From positions 310,001-374,000 of the forward strand of contig JADNRX010000016.1 of assembly GCA_015501595.1 (NCBI GenBank): a DNA stretch of 64,000 nucleotides. The letters run 5' to 3'. Position numbers and translations under genes: made by a program. This document shows positions 1 to 10,356 of this stretch, in pieces. Numbering within the stretch: the stretch's first letter is position 1; each line of letters starts with the position of its first letter. Under the pieces are notes generated by a model, which saw only the letters and a list, made by a program, of their open reading frames with translations, was not told the DNA's origin and did not search any database. The DNA is from Hymenopellis radicata. Taxonomy: Eukaryota > Basidiomycota > Agaricomycetes > Agaricales > Physalacriaceae.

Positions 1-479
1 ATGACGGCCCTTTCGGCGTACACGCTCCAGATGCTCTTCTGATTAGTAATGCACGACTCTTAGATGTGGCGCATAATAGATTGATCGCACCAAGCTCGTC
101 GTTCTCGTTCGCCTATCAGTGTGCAACCATTGAGCTATCTCGCAAAACTTCTTCGCCGTCTTTGTAGACAAAACCTGGATATCGCACTACTAACCGCGAT
201 AAAAGCGTTCCGACAAGTTAGGTGATGGAGCTGAGAATCTGCGAGATGTGTAGTTGGGCGACGAAAACTACTTCTTCATCGCGACCAGCAGTAGGATAAA
301 AGATCGTGATGGTAGTGAAGCCCTGGTCGGGATGAAATGACGCAGTGAGCCATCCTAAACTGAAACAATTCGACGCCCGGGAAGATCTAGTGCGTCTATT
401 TTGTGGCGCCGTTTGCTTCTCCAGCTCCCAGAGTCCCAAATGAGCTACGCAAGGTATATTCAGTTTACTGATTCACATA
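1..479. other. Intergenic, no gene seen
   Basis: No exon with recognisable protein content or coherent splice sites was found on either strand. The short open frames here are not supported by any motif. The duplicated block described next begins near the end of this stretch. Confidence 0.5.
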
Positions 480-858
480 GAGTGTCGAACAGTCTTCATA
501 GGTTTACTCAATGCCATCATTCCTTCATGTCGTGTTCAGGGCATGTTGGTGATGTCGACGACGACACAAATCATCCCGACGCGGCCGTCTGCTGCTGCTG
601 CCTTAGAACACCCCACGAGCCACGAATAACAGCTCCAAACGCGTCGAGCGACGACGATGTCACGGTCTACGTCGAGCTATGTACCTGCCTTTCAAGTGCC
701 CTTACTGAGGAAAACACTAATATCAATCCATCATAATCAGAGAAAACTTGGCGTCGGCGTCGTTGAAGCACTCTTGGCTTGCGCTAGTCGTACAATACAC
801 GATACAATGTACGATGACAATCGTTCAACGCTTCATCTCTCCGGTACGAGGAGGGCAA

Positions 859-1078
859 TTAACACTTGCATTCGTTGCACTTGCACTCGCCGGGCGCGCA
901 GTTGCACCTAGGCGTCATTAGCAATAACGACGACGCAGGCGGGCGGGCACTTACGTGGTGCAGCTGCAGGACGCGGTGCCACAGGCCTGAGAGACGGGGA
1001 CTTGGGTGGTCTAGAGAGAAGAGGGTGTCAGCGCGGAGCCAGGCGGGGCACTGACGGTGAGTAACGCACGGTGTACAT
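859..1078 (-). CDS. Metallothionein, copy 1 (37 aa, three exons)
   Basis: Predicted small Cys-rich cytosolic metal-binding protein, probably Cu(I)/Cd/Zn storage or detoxification. Exons read on the minus strand are 1078-1070, 1010-955 and 907-859. Both introns (59 and 47 nt) are GT-AG with good donors (GTGCGT, GTAAGT), and intron 1 has a CTGAC branch site. The 37-residue product has 9 Cys in the order C-x4-C-x-C-x2-C-x-C-x4-C-x-C-x2-C-x-C; the C-terminus reads CNCAPGECKCNECKC. There are no aromatic residues except Tyr2. Clustered C-x-C pairs in a protein this short are the hallmark of fungal metallothioneins. Intron 1 could instead use a donor 18 nt downstream, adding six residues, so the N-terminus is less certain than the Cys core. 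The copy at 61694-61924 predicts the same protein. Confidence 0.8.
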
Positions 1079-1156
1079 GATCGCTTGTCGAATTGGGTTC
1101 TGAATCTGATTTCTTTGTGTGTAGCTTTGCTGGATAAAAACAATGGCAACTGGACA

Positions 1157-1168
1157 CCTTTTATACAC
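1157..1168 (-). promoter_or_regulatory. TATA box of metallothionein copy 1
   Basis: The minus strand reads GTGTATAAAAGG about 80-90 bp upstream of the metallothionein start codon. The same box is kept at the second copy (about 62005-62016). A TTACGTCA (CRE/ATF-like) octamer lies about 30 bp further upstream near 1184-1192. Confidence 0.6.
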
Positions 1169-1195
1169 TTTGGAGACCTCCCTTGACGTAATGAC

Positions 1196-1369
1196 GCATG
1201 TCAAATTCTGGTTCTCCATCTAATCGCGCATGTCAAATTCCAGTCATCCATCTAATCGCGCATGTCAAATTCCCGTCATCCATTTAATGGCGCATGCGCC
1301 AAGCGTGCATCCACTAAAAGCCTCAACATCCATCTCATGATCGCGCATGTCAAATTCCCGTCATCCATT
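1196..1369. repeat. Short degenerate tandem repeats
   Basis: Three to four copies of a unit of about 30 bp contain ATCGCGCATGTCAAATTCC followed by NGTCATCCAT. A related unit adds GCGCATGCGCCAAGCGTGCA. Fewer copies of the same units are present at 62040-62130 in the second metallothionein block. Confidence 0.7.
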
Positions 1370-1371
1370 TA

Positions 1372-1610
1372 CAGCTAGCTGCGAAACTATGTGAACTATT
1401 TGACATTTTACCTCTTCACAATCTCTGCTCAGGGAGAGGCGCACCGAGACGATTCCGGAGTGACCTATTACTACATTTGGGCCAATCCCGTCGTGCTCGA
1501 CTCAGTTCGAGCATCCGGATCTTGCCAATCGGCCCTTCTCGACAGGTACCTGAGCAAAAATTCTAACAAGAAGAAATCCGTCGGAGTTCACATAGTTTCG
1601 CAGCTAGCTG
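1372..1610. mobile_element. MITE-like TIR element, 239 bp, TA target duplication
   Basis: The two ends are 26-bp perfect terminal inverted repeats (1372-1397 and 1585-1610), beginning CAGCTAGCTGCGAAACTATG. They are flanked by TA on both sides (1370-1371 and 1611-1612). Empty sites with the same flank, CATCCATTTAATSGCGCATG, are at about 1280 and 62090-62110, so the insertion point is read directly. No transposase is encoded inside. TA duplication plus short TIRs fits a non-autonomous Tc1/mariner/pogo-type element. Confidence 0.85.
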
Positions 1611-1659
1611 TAATGGCGCATGCGCTAAGCGTGCATCCACTAAAAGCCTCAACAAATGT

Positions 1660-2014
1660 GGCGTCATTTCACGCTTCCTTGAATCTAGCGCTATGTAACT
1701 TTCACAGGTATCTCAATTAATATTAAGCATTTCCCATCACAAGTCATTCGGTGCTCTCTTTTATCTCCACCATATTTGATGTCGCACTCGGAGTCCTGGC
1801 GAATGAGCCCGAGTCTGAGCCTGACAAGCTCAAAGGCTTGTAACTGCTCAATACTGTTGCCGCAGGTCGCCGATACTAAGGAATACCTCTTTCTGGTCGA
1901 GAGACTTGCAGTCGACATGTTAACTATTGGCCTTAGGCTGCGCCCAAAGACTGGGATGACTCGGAGCAAGGATGGTACCGAGAAACATTGTTGGAATGCA
2001 ACTGAGGATCATCG
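1660..2014. other. Intergenic, no gene seen
   Basis: Contains the end of the duplicated block up to about 1700. No exon with recognisable content was found after that. Sequence from about 2015 is the 3' flank of the skn7-like gene and is part of its inverted duplication. Confidence 0.45.
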
Positions 2015-2168
2015 ATATCAGACGCCCATACTCCGAGAGATATCCGTCGGAAGTGGGATTGGCGCAATCTGAATTCATAGCAATTTTTTACAAGCAGAGG
2101 CGAGGGAATAACTCAAGAATAACTTAATCTATAGCCCAAAAAAAGATAGCGTAAATACAGCGATACGG

Positions 2169-4454
2169 TCATACCCCAAACCTTGCTCGTTTATGAGCAC
2201 TTTCATTACCATCATCATCTAAGCTCCGCTTTTCCGGTCCTAGTGAGTCCTGCTGTATGATGCTCTGCAACAACTCATTATACTGCTCATCCGACAAGCC
2301 CATATCTGCGAGGGGATTCGCCCGCCCGGCATCTTCAGCGACGCCAAACGACACCATCTCGTCCTGGGTATTATTATCCGTCCCAGCCGCGCCCGGCTGT
2401 CGGGGTATCGATGCGTTCGTTTTCCCGAGCTCCCTCAGACCGCTAAGGTGCTTCTCGAGCATCGTGAGGAGCCCTTCCTTGTTGAACGGCTTGGGCAGGA
2501 TATCGTTCATGCCGCTTGAGTAGTACGCCATGATCTCCGTGGGCTTGCTGTTCGAGGTCATACTGATAATGGGCGTCGTGTGGTCGAACTGGCGGATGAG
2601 CGACGTCGCCGCCATCCCGTCTAGTTTGGGCATGACGATGTCCTGCTACGAGTGAGCAGAGGGAAGGGGAGGAAAAGAAGAGGGGAACGTACCATGAGCA
2701 CGAGGTCGTACTTTTCCAGATTCATCTTGTTGACGGCGCTCGCCCCGTCCATGGCGACGTCGATCGTGCACCCGAAGACCTGGAGGAACTTGCTGCTCAG
2801 TTTTCGAGATACCGCGTCGTCGTCGACGAGGAGGACGCGCGGAGGGACGGACCAGCCGGGGACGTAGGTCGACCGGCGAACGCGTAGTTTCTGGGAGGAA
2901 GGGACGAATTCGAAGAGGACGCGGTATTGGAGAAGTCGGTGTCGGGCGTGGAGCTGGAGCCTGAGGAATCCGACGGTGAGTTCCAGACTTGGCCATACCA
3001 TCCTCCGTTGGCCGTGTTTTCCTTTGGCATGAGGTGCCCGACCGTGTAGACTTGCAGCCCATCGTACACGCCTTCCTCGGGCCAAGAGAACAAGCCGCGC
3101 GTGTCACTCGAGGTGGGAATGATGGTCGGCGTCCGATCCTGTGGGGTGGGGAGATTTGATAGCGAAGGCGACACAGAAGGGGCGGGGTTGGGATTCGACA
3201 TGGTGGGCATGACCATTTCGTTGTCGTCGACATCGCTATTGACATTGTCCTGGCCAGCGAGGGAAAGTGGGTGGGTGGGAGGTTCAGGCGTGCGGTTCCA
3301 GCCATTCCTGTTCGTATCTGTTGGAGCTCCTGAATCCTTTGGAGCAGATCAGCGCGGGATTGGTTGCCCGAGGTGTCTAGGGAAGAGGAAGACGAGGAAG
3401 CATAGGCGGGTATATTGGACACCGCAGTGTTATTCGTGCCCCAGTCCGACCCGGTATTGGATAAGAACGACAAGTCGTTCATTTGACGAAGGCTCGTGTT
3501 AGCAGCGTCGGGGCCCATGAGATGCATGATGTCTTGTTGGGAAACGAATTGGCTCTGTTCGAATATGGAAGGCCGGGAGATGGCAGAGGATGTACTCATT
3601 TGAGCACGAGACGATTGAAGGAAGTACTGGATGAGGTCTTGCATTAGACCGTCCTGCTTGACCATGTTCTTTTGGAACCCGACGAGTTCCACGAGGAGGT
3701 CATGGTAACTTCGTTCGAGGTTGCGAACATGTAATGACATGTCATCTTGGGTATGATGAAGAGACTCGATTTGTGACTTTATTTCGGCGACATCCGACGT
3801 CTGAGATGGAACCTGAGATGGAACCTGGCTTGGTGGTGGTCGAGGCTGGACTGGCAACGGCGGAAGAGCGGAAGATCGACGCGTCATGGCTACTTTGCGC
3901 TTTATAGTGTCCAATGCTTCCGGACGATCAGCTCGGAAGTCTGGGTGCCTGAACGTGCAACTCTTCGAAAGGTTTATAAGATCAACGTCTCGATTAAAAG
4001 CACAATAATAAAGTTCACCTGCTCCCCGTACTCTAGATCGTCCGACGTTTTGATCTTGTGGAAATCGTACTTGTTGAGCTGCCGAACAAAGGAAGCAAAG
4101 TTCTGATGCTTGTACGTCTGCGGAAGAACCGTATTCGTGAATTCGTGCATGTTTTTGACTATGAAGCAGTCGCCTTTGGGCCCCCATGACACGATGTCGT
4201 ACAAGGATGCATCCTGTAGCATACTTGCGCTCACATTGAGAAGACAGGTGTCCCATGTAATAAATCACCTACTGATAAAGCTTCTTGACAAAATCGCTAA
4301 CCCCAACATCGTCGGTGCCGCTGGATCCACCGCCATGCGAGTACGTACTGGCCTTGGCATCGTCGTACTCCGCCAACGAGGACGCTGAACGACCGACATC
4401 GCCCGAAGTAGGTGCAGGTAGGAGAGTCTGGTACGTGCGTCTAGGCGGGTCCAT
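2169..4454 (-). CDS. skn7: Skn7/Prr1-like transcription factor (HSF DNA-binding domain plus response-regulator receiver)
   Basis: Nuclear two-component response regulator that links a HOG-type phosphorelay and oxidative stress to transcription. Exon 1 (from 4454) holds an acidic/Ser-rich leader and FVKKLYQ. The next exon completes an HSF domain with KNFxSFVRQLN-type helix residues ([19 protein letters not shown]). A heptad-rich coiled coil follows around 3640-3790 (minus). The C-terminal receiver has VLLVDDD (acidic pocket), [12 protein letters not shown] (phospho-Asp) and LPKPF (Lys). I infer introns near 4230-4268, 3960-4020, 3337-3422, 2961-2998 and 2643-2692; the last restores LVLMDIVMP exactly. 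The middle, low-complexity part rests on inferred splices. Start chosen at the first ATG in frame with the HSF exon. Its 3' end has an inverted decayed copy at 4885-5370. Confidence 0.9.
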
Positions 4455-4884
4455 CACTGCACAGTTGGTGACCAGTCAAAATATTATAGGTCTTCGAGGT
4501 GAATGTTCTAGACCACATTGTCATTGGCTCGCTCTCATCATCATCATCATCACATCAGGTCCTCTTGTCATTGGCTTGCTCTGATTAGCTGGCAGTCTGG
4601 TCTAGGCCTTTTCCGACATGCCGAGCGGACCGGGACAACGAGTGTGAGACAATGAGTCTTTCGCGAAATCTGAACGACTGAGAATCGGATATCGATGGAA
4701 GGTGGCTTGTAATGCTTTGACAAAGAGAGAGTAGCGTACAAGGCGTTGCATTCCTAGAACTTCTCAATGCTGACATCCTTACCCCTCATCCGAATCCCAG
4801 AGGGTCGCGCAGCGTAAGACCAATAGTTGATATGTCGACTACAAATTCCTGACTGGAAACAAGGAACTCCTTATCGTCATCATC

Positions 4885-5370
4885 AATTTCCTCAGGCAAG
4901 GAAGGAATTGGCTCCTCACGATGTTGGAGAAGCACCTTACGAGCTCTCACCAGAGCTCGGCAACGACTCGGAACGCCTCGATAGTCAGGTGCAGCTGGGA
5001 TGGATAATAATACCAGGACGAGATGGTGTCGTTTGGCCTTGAAGATGGCGGGTGAATCCCCTGGCAGATATGGGCGTATCGGATGAGCAGTACTTATAAT
5101 GAGTTGTTGCAGAGTATCATACAGCAGGATTCATTGGGAACTCCGCCGGAGAAGAGGAGCTTAGATGATGATGGTAATCAAAGCGCTCATAAAAGCAACA
5201 TAAAAGAGCAAGGTTTGGAGTATGACCGTGTCGCTCGATTTACACTGTCTTCTATTTTTGTGCCACCTAACTTATTCCCTCTCTCTGCTTGGGGAACATT
5301 GCTATATATTCACATTGCGCCACTCCCGCTTCTGTCGGATATCTCGGAGTATGGGCGCCTCAGCGCTTCG
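4885..5370 (+). pseudogene. Inverted decayed copy of the skn7-like 3' end
   Basis: Read on the plus strand this matches the minus strand of 2490-2015. It covers the last ~100 codons of the receiver/C-tail and about 150 bp of 3' flank. Shared pieces include LTMLEKHL in the receiver, [23 protein letters not shown] and, beyond the stop, the ATCTCGGAGTATGGGCG sequence. It has many substitutions and small indels, its frame is broken before 5080, and it lacks the HSF domain. It cannot encode a regulator. Confidence 0.85.
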
Positions 5371-5494
5371 TTCTATCACAAAAATACATTCAACTTCTTA
5401 CAAACCTGGTTGTACAATATGACGATGCTAAAAATAATACATGAGATACAATAGAGAACTTGCGTATGTACTGAAGAGCGCGAAAGAAAAATGT

Positions 5495-6927
5495 TCAGAC
5501 AAGCGCCACGCCCAAAGCTGTCCACCCGAGCATGCCAACGAGAGCAGTAACCAAAGTGCTCATAGTTTCCTTAACCCCACCCAGGACACCCTGAGCAGCA
5601 TTATCGCTGTTATCAGACGATAATGATGATGTAGACGTCGGACCAACGGGTCCAGTCTCCGTGGACGTAACTGCAGCGACGGAGGTGGCTGAATTGAACC
5701 TAACGACAAATTGAGATGAGGGTCATCTCTCACGCGGAAGGAATGAACGTACGCAGATGTAGCCGCTTCTGGGTTAGTATCCAGGTTCAACAGCACACCA
5801 TCAATGATGTGGATTACTCCATTCTTGACCAACACATCGGACTTGACGACCTTGGCGGTTGCCACAGTCGACCCACTCGAGATACCGCTGACGACGAACA
5901 CGCCGCTTGAATTGGAAGTGAAGGTCAATGGCTCTCCGGCAGCCGTTGTGAGCTTGGGTGACGAGAGTAACACAGGAGAATAGAGCGAGGAACCATTGAT
6001 AACCTGAAGAAATCGAGTCAACAAGGACATCGGCGTAAGGCAACTGAAAACGAACGTGGTTACCCAGGAGCGTATAGATCGCAGTGTTGTTGCCCGCAAA
6101 CGGAGTCAAGGATGAGCTTACTGCCTGAAGAGCCTCATTACTGGGTGCAAAGAGCGTAAATCCGCGCGCTTCGTCGTTGAATATTTTGGCGACGGTAACG
6201 TTAGCGCCTGAAGAATCGGTTGCGTTCGTAGTGTTAAAGATGCCGGACAAGGAAGTTAGATTTTGCTCGTTCAAGACAGTGCTGGTATTCAAAGGAATGG
6301 TCAGGATCCCATTGATGACATTGATGAAGAGATTGGCAGCAGATAGAGAGTTCTGAACGGTGATGTTGGGACTGAGGGCCAATTGAGCTAGCAAAGAGAA
6401 ATATGGAAAACGACGTACGTCTGGTTGAGGATTTGGACCGTGTTGTCGACTTTGGTCCACACCAAAACCTGGCTTTTATTCCCTTCTAATTGGACGAGAG
6501 AGGAATTGTTCAGAAGAGTACGGCCGACAGTGGAGTTTGGAAAGATTTGGGATTCGAGGCTGCCATTATTCGACGTGAAGTTGCCGGAAACTATGTGGTA
6601 GGAGAGGACGCGCGCGACGAGTTCATCATCGCTAGCAAAGGCGTCGGGGGCACCAGTGACTGATGAGGCTTGCTTAGCGTTGCGGTTGAAGTGTAGGGAG
6701 CGGAGTGACTTACAAGCTTCATTGTCTGGAGCAAACAAAGTAAAGTTGCCGTTGGGAAGTCGATTAAGGAGGGTCTGCCCCGTGGTAGTATTCGTAAGAC
6801 GCGCAGCTGCTGACGCGAGAGAAGTAAGGCCTGCACGCTGCAGCGCCTGCGCGATGGTGTTCAAGTAGTCGGGATTCTGCGCGAAAGCAGGAAAGGCGAG
6901 TGCGAGTAAAGTAAGATATTGATACAT
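5495..6927 (-). CDS. Secreted FAS1 (fasciclin) domain protein, probably GPI-anchored
   Basis: Extracellular adhesion-type protein. Starts with signal peptide MYQYLTLLALAFPAFA, then two FAS1 units. Each shows the FTLFAPxNEA block, and the first has the LSYHIVSGNF (YH) motif. The second unit ends with KNGVIHIIDGVLL. Four introns are readable, including 5700-5752. After the last one the frame continues through a Ser/Thr-rich linker to a hydrophobic C-terminus (LVTALVGMLGWTALGVALV) ending at 5495, which looks like a GPI-attachment signal. Many N-x-S/T sites agree with secretion. A TATA box (CTATATAA on the minus strand) lies about 55 bp upstream at 6979-6988. No frameshifts seen. Cell wall or matrix role is inferred from the family. 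Confidence 0.9.
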
Positions 6928-6978
6928 TGAGAGTGCGAGTGAGAGTGCAGAAGAGAGAAATATTAAGGTCCGAGCGCG

Positions 6979-6988
6979 TTATATAGAA
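6979..6988 (-). promoter_or_regulatory. TATA box of the FAS1 gene
   Basis: Minus strand TCTATATAAC, about 55 bp upstream of the chosen ATG at 6927. Confidence 0.5.
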
Positions 6989-7103
6989 AAGCGGAAGTGA
7001 CGACGCAAGTTGAAGAATGAGATCAATCGCGTCCCAAAAGTGACCGTTAAGGCCACGTGTGATTGACGCAAAAGGCAATTGTCGGTGGGCCCTGAGGCGC
7101 AGT

Positions 7104-9332
7104 TCAATATGTCTGGTATTCGAGCCCCACGTCGTGGACGAACGGGCTCGGTATATGCACATCGCGAAATATAGAAAGCGCTTCCTCGATCTGTTGGGCA
7201 TGGGTGACTGCGCATGGTCTCATGGGTCAGTCAGGTCCTTGATCAATTCAAAGTTTTAACCCACCTGCCAAGGGCACGTATTCTCCCAGAGATTTGAGCG
7301 CGTGAAGCACCAGTCTCAGATCATCCTCGGCCTTCAGATACGGCTGCCTTGTCAAGCCCGAACCACGAATACTCGCTATGTAAGTGTTCGCGATGAAGTG
7401 CCACCACACCTAAGGATATTCTCGTCAGCAGGGGTAACAATCAGCAATCACAGACAATTTACCGCGAAGAGCGGGTCCAAGTACTCGTAATCCATGTCAC
7501 CCAAGTGCCGAATGAGTGACACAGCCTGCTGAGCAGCGCGCAATCCTTCCGCCGGATCACGGTTACACTGAACGTGGATCGTGCACACGAGCACGAGCGT
7601 GTTTACGAACAAGGCGTTGAGGTCTGCTGCGGACGCGTCACCGGGGGGCGTACCAGCATAGCTTTGAACACTAGGCATATAATTATGGAGTGCTTTTACC
7701 GCGTTTCCGACTGCTTCAACTTCGTGCCAGTAGCTCGGGTCATTGGGAGAAACACGCCCTGAAAGTAGTATTGAATGAAACGCCACGATGAGTATGAAGC
7801 TTAAACGTACCTGAAGACAGTGCAATGGACCTCTCGTACAACAGAGCAGCCTTAACCTTCAGCGCCGGTATAGATACCGCGAGCCGCGGACTCAACTGGT
7901 CTGTGTGAGAGCCCTGTCATAAATGTGAGCAATCAATTATAGCAATCGAACAATGGACTTACGGGAAACAAGGTAGGCCAGGGCGTTCTTATCTGGACCT
8001 GGGCGTCCATGGTATCAGGTAGAAGAGTAGGCAATCCGCTCGCCGCAGACCAACAGTGATCGACCATGAATACCTGCCAAAACGCAGACACACGATCATA
8101 TATCTCGAAAGAATTCGAGGCGGGAAGGAGCGGTATCGGTGCGTTATCGATTCCGAGCGCTCTCGGACTCGCGCTGGGACTGGAATTGACGGAAAAGCCG
8201 GGCATATCAGGGGCATGTATCTGATGCAGGCCAAGACCCACAGCCAGTCGCGCTGCGGAGAATGAGTGGCGGTAGCCATCTACGACTCTCCCCGTAGAAT
8301 AGAAGTAAACAGAAAGCAGTGCTGAAGCACGAGCGACGTCGACCAAGCGATCACAGTTGCCAAGAGCCGAGGAAATGGCTTGCAAAGCCCGGTTAAGGTA
8401 AACGTTCTCAAGCTTAGCGAAGTACGTGGACTGCTTGACGTGGTAGCTGCCTAAAAGGTATATGGCATTCATCAGCGCTGGATGGCGAACCGATTCCTCA
8501 AGCGGATGCTCTTGGCCACCATCAAACCAGCACTGATGTGCATGGTCAGTGAAGATATCAACGCTGCGGATAAATTAGCGTAGGCGATGCAGAATTTGCG
8601 GAATACGTACAGTAGTTTTTTATTCTCAGTCGAGAACGGGTCCTTCGGGTTCCACTGGCAGAGCTGAGTGAACATAGACGGAGGACCCGCTAAGGGTGAG
8701 AATTCGTCAGAACATGACGCCATGTCAATAAGGTCTGGCCCATAAGGCTGAGCAAAGTCCTGATAAGGACCAAATTCGAGCGTAGACGAAGAAGGTGACT
8801 CAGAGCTAGTGGCAGATATCGACGAGGAGGCCAGAAGTACATCAGTGTAAGATCCTCCAGCAGAGAAAGAATCGTCATCGGGTGAATAGAAGGGGGGGAG
8901 GTAAGGTTGAGAAAGGCTGTTAACGTGATTAACGAAACATCCCCAATAATTCGTCTGTACATACCTGTCGTCCGTTTCGTATTCCAGTTCGTGAACACGA
9001 TCTTGAAGCGTCGTAACTTTCTCCCGGAGCTGTTGTGTTCGGCTCTTCCGTTTCGCGTCGCCATATACACACTGATCTTCGCGGTGCGACTTGACGCATT
9101 GTTTGCAGACAGGGTGCGCCCCATCACATCGCTGGACATACATCAATGGGACGCCCAGAACGAGCGCAGCGAAGACAGCGTACCGATTTCCGCTTTCTAC
9201 ACGCAGAAATGACTCAGCGGATACTCATCTAAGTATTACTAAGGACAATACGCACCGACATGCAAGACAAGCAGTACCGCGCCTTAGTGGTGGGGATTTC
9301 AGATTAGGTCGGGAGTGGTTGGTCATACCCAT
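7104..9332 (-). CDS. Zn(II)2Cys6 transcription factor
   Basis: Nuclear DNA-binding regulator of the Gal4 class. The zinc cluster is C-x2-C-x6-C-x6-C-x2-C-x8-C (CLACRKRKSRC, then DGAHPVCKQC and CVYG), followed by a basic linker and a short coiled coil (QLREKVTTLQDRVHELE). The cluster is split over three exons, with a 13-nt micro-exon supplying KRKS. The rest resembles the fungal-specific TF middle homology region: GYRHSFSAARLAVGLGLHQI, and VFMVDHCWSAASGLPTLLPD. The last exons run through VWWHFIANTYIAS and end with the peptide GLEYQTY at 7104. About ten introns. Two in-frame ATGs lie close together (9332 and 9326); the upstream one was used. Target genes are unknown; the next gene cluster is the serine hydrolase/MFS pair. 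Confidence 0.85.
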
Positions 9333-10356
9333 AGCGCTGGGGAGTAAAAGTTAGGATGCAAAAGATCTGCAGGGGATAGCTCCCACCGGTCTTTTATAGA
9401 TGATGCCTGAAATCTATATTATCACGAATCTCGGCATTTCAACGATTCCATAAAGATGCCAGTACAGATTGATTTGTGTAAAGTGTTTCATTGCCGTCGG
9501 AAGCGGTGTTACGTCTCAGGCGTGATTTGCAAGCCAACGATTCAGGCACGTGTCGTCAGGACGCTTGTAGAATGGGCCCTTCGGTAAGGCGGATTCGGAT
9601 TTATGGAAGGTGTGTAAGAGGTCTATTCAAAGCGGGAGTCAGTAGCTGGAGCATAGGGTTCGATCACTAATCGTGATGATGAAGACTGATGCAGATCCCG
9701 GCTCATGGAAACAAAAAATAGCCGAGCACACCCATCCGCGACGCGTTGAAGGAAGTTCGGGCGGCATCGTTCTCGGAACGTCGCTCCGAGAGACGCTCGT
9801 TCAACGTTCAGGCTTATCGGTCTCCCTTAACATGAACGGCGCTTCCTGGGCCTCCCGTGGGGACCTCTGCAGTTCCCGAATGAGTGGGGCAGCAAAAATC
9901 GCGGATCTGATTCTTATGTTTAGAAGGCGCTGACTCAGTACAGTATACATTTCCCACCGAAGCATCAAACGCCCGAGGGCCAGAGTGCGTGAACCTTGAT
10001 GACAATCCCGCTAAAGACGGTAAACGTTTTCCATAAGCTGCGCTGGGCGGGTAGTCAGCCTATGAGTCGTGTGATGCGCATCACATACTGTCAATGGTGC
10101 TTAGTGCCAAGGAGACAAGAGATTCAGCAAAGGTTTGGTTACAAGTCAGTCAACATGACGCATGCATGAGGATGCGTACGTGACAGTCACAGCATGATTG
10201 ACGGTATGGGTCCACAACGGATTCGGGCAACAACAGCGGTTAACTACCACCACGATCAAAAATGGTAACCACAAAGAGTAGTACTGCCATCAGCCATCAG
10301 TATCCTGATGGACAAGGAACCAAACAATTTACCGTGCGACAGTTCTTCTTTGAAAA
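9333..10356. other. Intergenic, no gene seen
   Basis: Promoter side of the transcription factor and 3' flank of the serine-hydrolase pseudogene. Open frames in this stretch have no recognisable motif and no consistent splice partners. Confidence 0.5.

Larger units (their letters stand above)
480..1340. repeat. Segmental duplication copy 1 (carries metallothionein gene)
   Basis: This stretch is nearly identical to 61312-62160, in the same orientation. Shared landmarks are the run of CTG codons near 580-600 (61430-61445), the whole metallothionein gene, its TATA region and the AT-poor upstream repeats. Homology resumes at 1611-1700 (62098-62182) beyond the TIR element at 1372-1610. Copy 2 lies directly upstream of an F-box gene copy. 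Here that F-box gene is absent, so the block moved or was kept without its neighbour. Confidence 0.85.

Noticed and set aside
1196..1369. Regular short repeats considered as a CRISPR-like array
   Set aside because: Units are degenerate direct tandem repeats without unique spacers, in a eukaryotic genome.
2646..4268. 540-aa continuous frame across the skn7-like gene
   Set aside because: It runs through introns in the wrong phase at its end; the spliced model instead recovers the full receiver domain.
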